Assembly (NCBI RefSeq): GCF_000242895.2 | Contig: NC_021171.1 | Span: forward strand, 902,001-966,000 | Source: Bacillus sp. 1NLA3E | GTDB taxonomy: Bacteria; Bacillota; Bacilli; Bacillales; Cytobacillaceae | Length of the DNA stretch: 64,000 nt | Reading direction: 5' to 3' | In this document: in pieces, positions 25,622 through 34,904 of the stretch | Position numbering within the stretch: the first letter of the stretch is position 1 | How the letters are laid out: each line of letters starts with the position of its first letter | Notes under the pieces: generated by a model | Seen by the model: the letters and a program-made list of their open reading frames with translations, nothing else | Told to the model about the DNA's origin: nothing | Database searches by the model: none | Translations under genes and position numbers: made by a program

Positions 25622-25785
25622 ATGGGTAAATATCAATACTCATATTTATTAATGCCAATTTTGAAATGAAGTTGTCGATTTTTTTACATTATATGACAAA
25701 CTATTCCCTCTTTTTTCGACCATTTTTTTGTAAATAATATGTTACGATATTGTGACTATTTTGAATAATGAAAGGAGGGTAAGGA

Positions 25786-28700
25786 TTGAATTCAATTCCG
25801 CTTATTCAAACAAAGCTAATGATTCCTGCAATAAAGAACACCGATCTTCGCAGAGCGAAGCTGACAAAGAAGCTAAAAGCGATCCCTCATCATCCATTAA
25901 CGATTGTCCACGCCGGAGCGGGTTATGGAAAAAGCACGTCATTGGCTTTATATGTAACAGATGAAAAATACAATTGTTGCTGGTATTCTATCTCGGCAAC
26001 TGATGAGGATGTATTACCGTTTTTATCTTATCTGGTCGCTTCGATTCGAACAAACACCTCCGAATTTGGAATTGAATTAGAAACCTACATAAACGAAATG
26101 GACCGATATATTGGCGAACAAGAATTAAATGTTCTCTGTTCTATGTTTATTAATGAAGTCCTTTCGATAAAAAGAGAAATACTCATCATTTTTGATGATT
26201 TTCACCAAATTGAACAATCATTTAATGTGAATCGATGGATGGAAATCTTGTTAGAACATATCCCAGCGAACCTCCATCTAGTCATTATAAGCAGAAGCCG
26301 TCCTATGTGGAAGCCGATTACGAAGATGAAGGCTGAAGGGTCTGTTTTGGAAATAACGAAGGATGACTTGGTTCTCTCACAGGAAGAAGTGGAGTTAATG
26401 TTAAACGAAAATTTTGGTATGACACTGCCCCAAACAGAATTAAATCGGGTTTATCAGCTGACGGAAGGTTGGGTCATTGCTTTAGGAATGATCGCCGGTC
26501 AAAATCATGATTACCACCAATTGAGTGGGGGATTTCGTCAACACTCTCGTTCTCTGACCGATTTATTCCAATACTTAGCAATGGAGGTTTTCGCCAATCA
26601 GTCACCTGAAATTAAGAAATTTCTAGAGGGGACTTCAATTTTGGAGGAAATGACAGAAGAAGTCTGCAATGCGGTGATGGGTATAAATAATTCCAAAAGC
26701 TTACTAGAGCAGTTAAGCCATAAAAATTTATTTATCCAAAAAATAACGGACAAACAATACCGTTATCATGCTCTTTTTAGAGAGTTTTTAGAGGAGCAAC
26801 TTAGGACAAATCAACAAAAAAGCTACCACTTGTTGCAAGAACGAGCAGCACGCTTTTTTGCAGAAAATAACATGCTTGAAGAAGCTCTCCTTCATTATGA
26901 AAAGATCAATCAAACAACAGCAGTTGCCGCTATTTTACAGGAGTATGGTTTAAAATTACTTGAAAGTGGAAAACTTGAGGCTTTACTTGAAAGGTTAGTC
27001 TGGATTCCAAATCCAGAAAAGGATTTATCATGTACCCTTTGGTTTTTACAAGGAGAAATTCTCCGCTATCGCTCAAGTTATAAAGAAGCGGAGGAATGTT
27101 ATCAAAAAGCCGTATTTGTGGCTGAAAAACAGAATGATATCATCGGGAAAAGCAAGGCGTTGGAAGGAAAAGCGAGGATTTATCTAGACACCATTCAACC
27201 TCATCATGCAGAGCGATTGTTATATGAAGCGATTAATCTACTCGAAACAAGTGAGCAGGAGTCTAAAGAGGAAATCACCAGATTGTATCAATTACTTGCC
27301 GAAAATCTAATCAATTTAGGTCATGGAAGAAAAGCTGAAAAGTGGCTTCGACGGGCTAAAGGATTGAAGATCCCTTTCACTGATGGAAGTCTTGAAGCAA
27401 GATTATATTTACGAACTGGAAAATTTGAAAAAGCACGGATAACCTTACAGACTGAAAGTCTTGGCAACGACATTGGGAAGTCTAGCTTGCCTCAATCTCA
27501 TCGTGAAACTGAACTACTTCTGTCCCTTATTGCGGCATTTACCGGTGATGGAGAAGAAGCGAAATCTTTAGCGCAGCAGGGGATTCACCACGGATTGAAT
27601 ATGAAAGCGCCCTTCGTGGAGGCTTGTGGTTGGATTCGAATGGGGCATGCCGTCCAACTAATCAATAAATATGATTCGAAATTAGCGGTTGACTGCTATG
27701 AAACAGCTTTGGAAATCATGGATAGTCTTCGGATTGAGAAAGGAAAAGCTGAAGCTTTAATGGGACTCTGCTATTTGTATGGTAGTAAAGGGGAATATCA
27801 CCGTGCTCTTGACGCTGGTGAACTGGCCTTACAAGAAACGGAAAGGGTAAAGGATGCCTGGTTATCTTCCTTCATCAACTTAGCAATCGGAACTGCTTGC
27901 TTCTATAGTAACCACCAATCGGAATCGCTTCGCTATCTAACAAAGGCTGAAATGATGTTTAAGCATTGTGAGGATGAATACGGACAGATGTTAAGCCATT
28001 TTTGGCTAGCTTCGCTTTATTATCAAACAGGACAAGAACAGTGTTTTATTGAGAATTTTTCTTCTTTTTTAAAAGAAGTTCAGCATGGAGATTATGGATT
28101 TTTTCTGCACAACCGTACAATATTTGGGCCCAGTGACATGCAGGTGATTGCCCCATTGTTAATTGAAGCACAGAAACATCAGATTGCACCACAGTATGTT
28201 GCAAAGCATCTGCATGATCTTAACCTGGTGCAAATGGAGTCCCATCCAGGCTATACACTCAGAATTCAAGCGCTAGGCAACTTCCGGGTTTGGCTTGGTG
28301 CAAAAGAAATAGAGGACCGGGGCTGGCAAAGAGGGAAAGCAAAAGAATTGTTTCAGCTTTTTATAACAAATAAACGACAAGCGATTCCGAAAGAAGAAAT
28401 TTACCAAATATTGTGGCCAGACCAAGAGGAAAAGAATGCAGCAAGAGATTTTAAAGTAGCATTAAATGCTTTGAACCATGTGCTTGAACCACAACGGAAA
28501 GCAAGGGCAACTTCCTTTTTTATTATCAGAGAAGGAGCTGCTTACGGTTTGAATCCAAATGCCGGTTTAGAACTGGACACTGAGATGTTTGAACAGTGGA
28601 TGATTTCTGGACTGGAAGAAAAAGATATTGAAAAAGCGATGACCTATTTAAAGAAAGGTCTGCAATATTATTCTGGGGATTTTTTACTTGAGCGCCGCTA

Positions 28701-29019
28701 CGATGACTGGTGTACAAATGAAAGAGATAGATTACTTGGTTTTTATTTAAGAGGAGTTGAAAAGTTAGCTCAACTTTACGTTCGGAAAGAGGATTATGAT
28801 ACAGCGATTGATTGGTGCCAGATCATAGTGGGGAAGGATCGGACGTGGGAAGAGGCGTATCGACTGTTAATGTACAGCTATTACCGTAAAAATAATCGCC
28901 CGCAAGCGATTAAATGGTATCAAAAATGCTATGAAACGCTTGAGAGTGAGCTTGGAGTAACACCACTCGAACCAACTGTTCATATGTATGAGATGATTCT
29001 AGCAGCAGAAATTGGCTAA
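25786..29019 (+). CDS. Large STAND ATPase-TPR-BTAD transcriptional regulator
   Basis: 1077 residues. The N-terminus is a MalT-like signal-transducing ATPase with Walker A HAGAGYGKST (residues 42-51) and Walker B ILIIFDDFHQI (near 130). A long helical TPR region spans about 340-800. The C-terminus (about 835-1077) has a winged helix (RGKAKELFQLFITNK, EEIYQILWPD) followed by a bacterial transcriptional activation domain. MalT itself ends in a LuxR helix-turn-helix; here a SARP-type BTAD module replaces it. The TTG start follows AAAGGAGGG. It probably senses an inducer and activates the Liv transporter and enzyme cluster downstream. Monocistronic, ending in a strong terminator. Confidence 0.85.
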   Translation: MNSIPLIQTKLMIPAIKNTDLRRAKLTKKLKAIPHHPLTIVHAGAGYGKSTSLALYVTDEKYNCCWYSISATDEDVLPFLSYLVASIRTNTSEFGIELETYINEMDRYIGEQELNVLCSMFINEVLSIKREILIIFDDFHQIEQSFNVNRWMEILLEHIPANLHLVIISRSRPMWKPITKMKAEGSVLEITKDDLVLSQEEVELMLNENFGMTLPQTELNRVYQLTEGWVIALGMIAGQNHDYHQLSGGFRQHSRSLTDLFQYLAMEVFANQSPEIKKFLEGTSILEEMTEEVCNAVMGINNSKSLLEQLSHKNLFIQKITDKQYRYHALFREFLEEQLRTNQQKSYHLLQERAARFFAENNMLEEALLHYEKINQTTAVAAILQEYGLKLLESGKLEALLERLVWIPNPEKDLSCTLWFLQGEILRYRSSYKEAEECYQKAVFVAEKQNDIIGKSKALEGKARIYLDTIQPHHAERLLYEAINLLETSEQESKEEITRLYQLLAENLINLGHGRKAEKWLRRAKGLKIPFTDGSLEARLYLRTGKFEKARITLQTESLGNDIGKSSLPQSHRETELLLSLIAAFTGDGEEAKSLAQQGIHHGLNMKAPFVEACGWIRMGHAVQLINKYDSKLAVDCYETALEIMDSLRIEKGKAEALMGLCYLYGSKGEYHRALDAGELALQETERVKDAWLSSFINLAIGTACFYSNHQSESLRYLTKAEMMFKHCEDEYGQMLSHFWLASLYYQTGQEQCFIENFSSFLKEVQHGDYGFFLHNRTIFGPSDMQVIAPLLIEAQKHQIAPQYVAKHLHDLNLVQMESHPGYTLRIQALGNFRVWLGAKEIEDRGWQRGKAKELFQLFITNKRQAIPKEEIYQILWPDQEEKNAARDFKVALNALNHVLEPQRKARATSFFIIREGAAYGLNPNAGLELDTEMFEQWMISGLEEKDIEKAMTYLKKGLQYYSGDFLLERRYDDWCTNERDRLLGFYLRGVEKLAQLYVRKEDYDTAIDWCQIIVGKDRTWEEAYRLLMYSYYRKNNRPQAIKWYQKCYETLESELGVTPLEPTVHMYEMILAAEIG

Positions 29020-29023
29020 CATG

Positions 29024-29058
29024 AAGCCAGGCTTTTTAATTTAAAGCCTGGCTTTTCT
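29024..29058. terminator. Bidirectional terminator
   Basis: AAGCCAGGCTTT (29024-29035) and AAAGCCTGGCTT (29043-29054) form a 12-bp stem with T-runs on either side, between convergent genes. Confidence 0.88.
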
Positions 29059-29061
29059 CTA

Positions 29062-29694
29062 TTAATGAGGTAATTGATTGCTGGCTGGTTGTCCCTGTGC
29101 TGGTGCGAAGGAATTCACAATTTGCATCATGTCTTGCTGTGAAAACTGTGGAACCTGATAACTGTGATGTTTGTTTTGATAAATAGCAAGCTCATAGGCC
29201 ATTTCAATACAGTTTGGAATTGAATCCGCTAAGACACGGCGAACAACGGGATTAGTTGTTTCACAGGCTGCCATGGTTTTGGCCGTTGCATTGTTTTTAT
29301 GAGATGAAAGTATACATCCAGCCACCAATTCTTCAGACATTTCCATTTCCGATAGAATGGGCTTTTTAGGTTGTGTAGGTGTTAAACCATAAATAAAATC
29401 GTTATTTTGATTCATTTTATAGCTAGAGGTTGGTTGGGCTGGATCTTGGCCTGATTTAAAACAATCTACCGTAATATTGTATTCATTTTGGATAAATTGA
29501 TATTGGCGATTCATAATATCCAGTAATTCCTGATCTTTTACATATTTTTGCAATAAGGTAAATTGATTTAAGGTTCCAACCACCCCCGATAAAACTTCAT
29601 GAACATCTATCACTTCATGACCGCCATGATTTAGCTGTTGAGGTATATTCCCCGTATGCATATTTATATGAGTTTGTCCCTGTTGATTTTGCAT
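29062..29694 (-). CDS. Spore coat protein, CotF family
   Basis: 210 residues, rich in Gln, Asn and His at both ends. The central part includes EVLSGVVGTLNQFTLLQKYVKDQELLDIMNR and AACETTNPVVRRVLADSIPNCIEMAYELAIYQN, as in CotF-like (ferritin-like, formerly DUF3231-related) coat proteins. It should be a mother-cell product placed in the spore coat. The ATG at 29694 follows GGAGGG; the longer frame from 29709 overlaps that site. Confidence 0.82.
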   Translation of the reverse strand: MQNQQGQTHINMHTGNIPQQLNHGGHEVIDVHEVLSGVVGTLNQFTLLQKYVKDQELLDIMNRQYQFIQNEYNITVDCFKSGQDPAQPTSSYKMNQNNDFIYGLTPTQPKKPILSEMEMSEELVAGCILSSHKNNATAKTMAACETTNPVVRRVLADSIPNCIEMAYELAIYQNKHHSYQVPQFSQQDMMQIVNSFAPAQGQPASNQLPH

Positions 29695-29851
29695 GAAAAA
29701 TCCCTCCAAATTTAAATTTTTACACTTAATTATTATGTTTTATTTAAAAAATATTATGCACTGATGTAACTCATTTGTAACTCCCACTCCCTATGATTAG
29801 GTTACAGCTTGGGTTGACTCCGTTAACTAATGAACAGGGGGGAAGAAAGAA

Positions 29852-31081
29852 TTGAAGCAGAAGTCCCGCAGTATTATATTCGCCAGTTTTCTTGCCGTTT
29901 TAATGGTTTTCACCAGTGCCTGTAGCTCAAGTAAAACCAGTAGTGATTCTGATAAGGGTGGGGGAGAGAAGAGACAACCGATTAAAATTGGTGTTCTCGC
30001 CTCATTAACAGGAGGATTGGAATCATACGGAAAACAAACGCTTAGAGGGTTTGAGTTAGGCCTTGATTATGCAACCGATGGAAAAATGGAGGTTGCAGGA
30101 CGTAAAATTGAGTTTATCAAAGAAGATACGGAAACCAAACCTGAAGTGGCTGTTCAAAAAGCCACAAAGCTATTAGAAGAAGACAAGGTTGATTTCCTAG
30201 TTGGATCCTCAAGCTCAGGTGACACACTTGCTGTTTTACCATTAGCTGAAGAATACAAAAAAATTATGGTCGTGGAACCGGCAGTAGCCGATAGCATCAC
30301 CGGTTCAGAGTTTAACAAATATATCTTCCGGACTGCTCGGAACTCCTCACAGGACGCGGTAGCCGGAGCGGCTGCCATTGCTAAGAAGGGTGTGAAAATT
30401 GCTACCTTAGCTCCAGATTATTCGTTTGGTCGTGATGGGGTTGCGGCCTTTAAGGAAGCGGCAGTAAAGTTAGGTGCCAAAATTGTTCAAGAAGAGTATG
30501 CAGATCCTGCTGCGACTGATTTTACATCAAACATTCAAAAAATAATTGATTCTAAGCCAGATTATTTATTTGTTATCTGGGCTGGAGCAAATTCGCCATG
30601 GAATCAAATTGCTGATATGAAGGTTCAAGAAAAGGGAATTAAAATCTCAACAGGTGCACCGGATATTGCGGCATTAGGCACGATGGCACCGCTGATTGGA
30701 ATGGAAGGATTCACCGTTTACTATCATGACCTACCAAAAAATGATATCAACAAATGGCTTGTTGATGAACATAAAAAGCGTTTTAACGGAGAGGTCCCTG
30801 ATCTATTTACGCCAGGCGGGATGAGTGCAGCCATTGCCATTGTCGATGCAATCAAGAAAACGGATGGGAACACAGATACCGATAAGCTGATTAAAACGAT
30901 GGAAGGAATGAGTTTTCAAACACCAAAAGGAAAAATGACCTTCCGACCGGAAGATCATCAAGCACTCCAAACCCTATATGCGATTAAATTAGTGAAAAAA
31001 GAGGGAGTATCCTATCCTGTTCCAGAACTAATCCGAGAATTATCACCGAATGAAACAGCTCCACCGATTAGAAATAAATAA
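29852..31081 (+). CDS. Liv-type ABC transporter substrate-binding lipoprotein
   Basis: 409 residues. The signal sequence ends in a lipobox (FTSAC, Cys24), so it is membrane-anchored. The mature part is a Peripla_BP_6 domain: PIKIGVLASLTGGLESYGKQTLRG, then KATKLLEEDKVDFLVGSSSSGDT and FRTARNSSQDAVAGA. These proteins bind branched-chain amino acids, amides or aromatic and aliphatic acids. The TTG start follows AGGGGGGAAG. A MITE begins at the last base of the stop codon, separating this gene from its ATPase and permease genes. Confidence 0.9.
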   Translation: MKQKSRSIIFASFLAVLMVFTSACSSSKTSSDSDKGGGEKRQPIKIGVLASLTGGLESYGKQTLRGFELGLDYATDGKMEVAGRKIEFIKEDTETKPEVAVQKATKLLEEDKVDFLVGSSSSGDTLAVLPLAEEYKKIMVVEPAVADSITGSEFNKYIFRTARNSSQDAVAGAAAIAKKGVKIATLAPDYSFGRDGVAAFKEAAVKLGAKIVQEEYADPAATDFTSNIQKIIDSKPDYLFVIWAGANSPWNQIADMKVQEKGIKISTGAPDIAALGTMAPLIGMEGFTVYYHDLPKNDINKWLVDEHKKRFNGEVPDLFTPGGMSAAIAIVDAIKKTDGNTDTDKLIKTMEGMSFQTPKGKMTFRPEDHQALQTLYAIKLVKKEGVSYPVPELIRELSPNETAPPIRNK

Positions 31082-31266
31082 GCTGTGTTAACGCTCAATA
31101 TCGATTTTTTGCACAATGTTGATGGGAGTGGAAGGCGCGAGACTCCTACGGGAGCAGCTGGACAGGTGAGACCCCGCAGGCGCTTTAGCGCCGAGGAGGC
31201 TCACCGCCCGCCCCGCGGAAAGCGAAGCGCCTGGAACGGAAATCAACATTCTAGTTTAACAGAGCC
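31081..31266 (+). mobile_element. MITE copy 5 (subtype A), near-exact 8-bp target duplication
   Basis: Starts with AGCTGTGTTAAC (first G mutated to A) and ends GTTTAACAGAGCC. Flanks AATAAATA (31073-31080) and ATTAAATA (31267-31274) agree at 7 of 8. It interrupts the transporter operon between the binding protein and the ATPase genes. Confidence 0.82.
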
Positions 31267-31287
31267 ATTAAATAAAAAAATTTGATA

Positions 31288-31322
31288 TATGAACTTCGGT
31301 AGAACCGTTACCGAAGTTCATA
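31288..31322 (+). terminator. Hairpin after the binding protein gene
   Basis: TATGAACTTCGGTA (31288-31301) and TACCGAAGTTCATA (31309-31322) form a perfect 14-bp stem with a 7-nt loop, followed by CTTCTATTTTG. It may reduce readthrough so that binding protein exceeds permease. Confidence 0.65.
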
Positions 31323-31345
31323 CTTCTATTTTGTTTACGATTGTC

Positions 31346-31492
31346 TAGCTCCAGCGCCCAGCGCCTAGTGGACTTCACCCACCTCCCTACGATAAGTCAA
31401 CATCGAATCGCTTGCGCTCTTCGTGTTTCCTTTATCTCAGTCGGTGTGCTCCAGTCCTGTCATGCGCTAACCAGGTCGCTTGCGCTTTTCTA
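31346..31492. repeat. Second intergenic repeat type (GTCTAGCTCCAGCGCC...)
   Basis: A GC-rich block starting GTCTAGCTCCAGCGCCCAGC and containing two GTCGCTTGCGCTYTTC-like segments (ATCGCTTGCGCTCTTC and GTCGCTTGCGCTTTTC). I recall this kind of block as a common intergenic repeat in Bacillus relatives; within the window it occurs once, so family status is from memory. Confidence 0.45.
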
Positions 31493-31512
31493 ATAAGAGG
31501 TGGTGATGAATA

Positions 31513-32289
31513 TTGTCAGCGATAATTGAAACCAGGGATTTATCTATTTCATTTGGTCTGCACAAGGCTGTGGATAGCGTTAGTATTTCAGTTCCAAAAA
31601 ACCATTTCAAATCGATTATTGGTCCAAATGGGGCAGGGAAAACAACCCTTTTCAACCTTTTGAGTGGCCAGTTGATGCCAACCCAAGGAAAGATTTTTTA
31701 TCAGGGGAAGGAGATTACTCGTTTGTCCCCCACCCAAAGAACTCGTTTGGGAATTGGACGCTCCTTCCAAATTACCAATGTTTTCCCAAATTTAACAGTG
31801 CTTGAAAATGTTCGACTTGCCGTCCAATCACAAGGTCAAGTTCGCTACAACATGATAACCCATTATAAAAAATATAAGCAGTTTGAAGTGCAAGCAACCC
31901 AGTGGCTTGAACTAGTGTTACTTGCCGATAAAAATAGTGCAATTGCTAGCACATTGTCCCACGGAGAAAAACGCAAGCTAGAAATTGCCATGTTGCTCGC
32001 ATTGAATACAGAAGTGCTCCTTCTTGACGAACCAACAGCAGGGATGTCACTAGAAGAAGTTCCAGCAATCCTTGAGGTCATCAAAAAGATCAAACAAACG
32101 GGTAATCGAACCATCGTGTTAATCGAACACAAAATAGATATGATCATGGAACTATCTGATTCGATCATGGTTTTATTTAATGGAAGATTGTTGGCGGATG
32201 GAACTCCGAAGGACATCATGGCAAATGAAACGGTTCAATCCGCTTATTTAGGAGGTCTATACGATGAGCGTCCTATTAAAGCTAACTAA
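31513..32289 (+). CDS. Liv-type ABC transporter ATPase (LivG-like)
   Basis: 258 residues with Walker A GPNGAGKTT, the long LivG insert between GIGRSFQITNVFPNLTVLENV and the signature, a divergent signature LSHGEKRKLEIA, and Walker B VLLLDEPTAGMSLEE. It energises import together with the next gene product. The TTG at 31513 follows AGAGGTGGTGA. It overlaps the next gene by 26 nt. Confidence 0.92.
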   Translation: MSAIIETRDLSISFGLHKAVDSVSISVPKNHFKSIIGPNGAGKTTLFNLLSGQLMPTQGKIFYQGKEITRLSPTQRTRLGIGRSFQITNVFPNLTVLENVRLAVQSQGQVRYNMITHYKKYKQFEVQATQWLELVLLADKNSAIASTLSHGEKRKLEIAMLLALNTEVLLLDEPTAGMSLEEVPAILEVIKKIKQTGNRTIVLIEHKIDMIMELSDSIMVLFNGRLLADGTPKDIMANETVQSAYLGGLYDERPIKAN

Positions 32290-32971
32290 CGTAGAAACGT
32301 ATATCAATCAATTTCACATATTACAGGGCGTTTCCTTTGAAGTGAGAACAGGAGAAGTAACGGTCTTGCTCGGGCGAAATGGAGCGGGGAAAACGACGAC
32401 CTTGAGGACAATTATGGGTTTAAATACTGCATCTAGTGGATCGATTGTTTTTAAAAATAAAGAAATTCAAAAGCTTCCCACGTACATGATTGCTCAAAAG
32501 GGAATCGGTTATGTTCCGGAGGATCAGGGGATATTTGCTGACTTGACCGTAGAGGAAAACATGAAGGTGGCAATGAGAAACGAAAATGACGAAACAAAAG
32601 CACGGTTATTCTCCGTGTTAGAGCTTTTTCCAGACTTGAAAAGGTTTTGGAGGAAGCAAGGTGGACTGTTAAGCGGCGGTCAAAAACAAATGCTGTCAAT
32701 CGCTCGAGATTATGTAAATGAAAATGATTTGCTACTTATCGATGAGCCAAGTAAGGGCCTAGCTCCAATTGTTGTAGAAAAAGTGATGGAATCGCTCAAT
32801 AAGCTAAAAGAAAAAACAACGATCATTCTTGTCGAACAAAATTATCTGATGGCAAGTACGATCGGCGATCGTTTCTATATTATCGATGATGGTCGCTCCG
32901 TTCTTGAGGGCAGGATGACTATGTTAAAAGAAGATGAAGAGTTACGACGAAAATACCTAGGAATTGCCTAA
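32264..32971 (+). CDS. Liv-type ABC transporter ATPase (LivF-like)
   Basis: 235 residues with Walker A GRNGAGKTT, the KGIGYVPEDQGIFADLTVEEN motif typical of LivF, signature LLSGGQKQM and Walker B LLLIDEPSKGLAP. It pairs with the LivG-like ATPase as the heterodimeric motor. Confidence 0.93.
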   Translation: MSVLLKLTNVETYINQFHILQGVSFEVRTGEVTVLLGRNGAGKTTTLRTIMGLNTASSGSIVFKNKEIQKLPTYMIAQKGIGYVPEDQGIFADLTVEENMKVAMRNENDETKARLFSVLELFPDLKRFWRKQGGLLSGGQKQMLSIARDYVNENDLLLIDEPSKGLAPIVVEKVMESLNKLKEKTTIILVEQNYLMASTIGDRFYIIDDGRSVLEGRMTMLKEDEELRRKYLGIA

Positions 32972-32986
32972 GAAAGGAGGAGAGGA

Positions 32987-33847
32987 ATGGAGGTATTAGT
33001 CAACCTTGCCTTGAACGGATTAGCAACAGGGATGCTGATTTTTCTACTGGCTGCAGGTTTAACGTTAATTTTCGGTCTCATGGATGTCCTGAATTTTGCT
33101 CACGGAGGTCTGTTTGCATGGGGAGCCTATAGCGGCATCTGGATTTATACGACGACAGGAAGCTTTCTCATAGGGATTATCGGGGCTATTCTGACTGGAT
33201 TTATTTTAGGTTATTTTACAGAGAAATGGATTATCAAACCTGTTTATGGTAACCATGTTCAACAAATTTTGATTACCCTCGGCTTGATGCTGGTTTTATC
33301 AGAAATGCTAAAGGTTGTCTGGGGACCTAATCAAATAGCGGCCTCACCCCCTGATTACTTAGCTGGAAGCTGGGATATTGGTGGTGTGGTTATTATTAAA
33401 TATCGGGCTTTCATCATAGTAGTTGGTGGCTTTATCTACCTGCTTATCCAGTATGTTTTGAAGAATACAAAGATTGGTCTAATTGTTCGAGCAGGTGTCA
33501 TGAATAAAGAGATGGTGCAGGCGCTTGGAATTAACATTCAGAGGGTGTTCATGTTCGTGTTTATGATAGGAGCAGGAATGGCTGCATTAGGCGGTGTTTT
33601 ACTTGGCCCGTATTCTGGGGTGATTCATGCCGATATGGGGATGGAATTCGCAATTCTTGCATTCATCGTTGTTGTCATCGGTGGAATGGGCAGTTTTTCG
33701 GGTTCGATTTTAGCTGCCATTCTTGTTGGACTATTAGGATCGTTCATGGCTTATTATGTTCCTGATCTCGCTTTGGCAACGAACATGCTGCTCATGGCAA
33801 TTGTGTTAATTTTTCGGCCGCAAGGACTGTTTGGTATGAGAGGATGA
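32987..33847 (+). CDS. Liv-type ABC transporter permease (LivH-like)
   Basis: 286 residues with about eight hydrophobic helices. The LivH N-terminus GLALTLIFGLMDVLNFAHGGLFAWGAY-type stretch is present (here beginning GLTLIFGLMDVLNFAHG), as is the coupling helix region VMNKEMVQALGINI. AAGGAGGAGAGG precedes the ATG. It overlaps the LivM-like gene by 4 nt. Confidence 0.92.
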   Translation: MEVLVNLALNGLATGMLIFLLAAGLTLIFGLMDVLNFAHGGLFAWGAYSGIWIYTTTGSFLIGIIGAILTGFILGYFTEKWIIKPVYGNHVQQILITLGLMLVLSEMLKVVWGPNQIAASPPDYLAGSWDIGGVVIIKYRAFIIVVGGFIYLLIQYVLKNTKIGLIVRAGVMNKEMVQALGINIQRVFMFVFMIGAGMAALGGVLLGPYSGVIHADMGMEFAILAFIVVVIGGMGSFSGSILAAILVGLLGSFMAYYVPDLALATNMLLMAIVLIFRPQGLFGMRG

Positions 33848-34851
33848 AATCGATGAAATGGATGACAAGCAACCGATCTAGCCTAATTATTATGCTCTGT
33901 GGATTATTCCTCCTCATCCTTCCGTTTGTCTATGAATCCCGAAGTTTACTTATCTTACTTACACAAATCTTTATCTTTGCTATCTTTGCGATGAGCTACG
34001 ATCTTCTTCTTGGTTATACTGGCATTGTTTCGTTCGGACACGCGATGTATTTTGGCATCGGGGCTTATGCGATGGGGATTTTCATGGAGAAATTTGAACC
34101 GTCTGTCTTTTATATGTGGATGGCTATTGCTACCACGATCATTTTGACTGGTGTGGTAAGTTGGCTTGTCGGGTTATTGTCCCTAAGGCTTAAAAGCCAC
34201 TTTTATGCTATGTTGACTCTCGCTCTGGCTGGTTTGTTTTTAGTGGCAGCTGAAAAATGGCGGACGCTAACATCTGGAAATGATGGATTTACCTTCCGAG
34301 TTCCGGAGTTATTAACGGATCGGACTGATTTTTATCTCATTAGCTTAATGACAATGTTGCTCGTGTTTATGCTGTTAAAACGATTTACAAACTCCCCAGT
34401 GGGAAGAGTCCTTCAGGCGATTCGGGAAAATGAGAAACGGACAGAATCACTAGGGTTTCAAGTAGTCCATTATAAAATTATTGCCAGTGTTGTATCTGGT
34501 ATTTTAGCAGGAATTTCCGGAAGCTTTTATGCTGTATCGTTGCGGTTTGTTAATACGAGTGTTTTTTCGATGGACATTACCCTTGATGCTCTATTGATGA
34601 CCATCATTGGTGGAGTGGGTACGTTGATCGGGGCTGTAATAGGTGCAGGTCTAATTGAATTCGCGCATCATTGGTTAACCGAGTTGGCGAAAACGCACTG
34701 GATTTTTGAAAGATGGATCATCTTCTTCGGAATTATCTATATTTTAGTAGTCATGTTTTTTCCGCTTGGTATTGTCGGAACGTTACAGTTGATAAAATTC
34801 CGGCGAAAAAAGCAGCCATCATTAAATGCTGAACAAAAGGTATCTGGGTAG
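33844..34851 (+). CDS. Liv-type ABC transporter permease (LivM-like)
   Basis: 335 residues with about nine hydrophobic helices. Typical LivM motifs are AMSYDLLLGYTGIVSFGHAMYFGIGAY and the coupling motif SPVGRVLQAIRENEKRTESLGF. With the LivH-like protein it forms the membrane channel. The stop is followed after about 50 nt by the KAS III-like gene, suggesting one transcript. Confidence 0.92.
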   Translation: MKSMKWMTSNRSSLIIMLCGLFLLILPFVYESRSLLILLTQIFIFAIFAMSYDLLLGYTGIVSFGHAMYFGIGAYAMGIFMEKFEPSVFYMWMAIATTIILTGVVSWLVGLLSLRLKSHFYAMLTLALAGLFLVAAEKWRTLTSGNDGFTFRVPELLTDRTDFYLISLMTMLLVFMLLKRFTNSPVGRVLQAIRENEKRTESLGFQVVHYKIIASVVSGILAGISGSFYAVSLRFVNTSVFSMDITLDALLMTIIGGVGTLIGAVIGAGLIEFAHHWLTELAKTHWIFERWIIFFGIIYILVVMFFPLGIVGTLQLIKFRRKKQPSLNAEQKVSG

Positions 34852-34904
34852 AAATAACAGGTTGACTATTATGCTCAAAGAAAATGAAAAAAGAGGTGGG
34901 GCCA

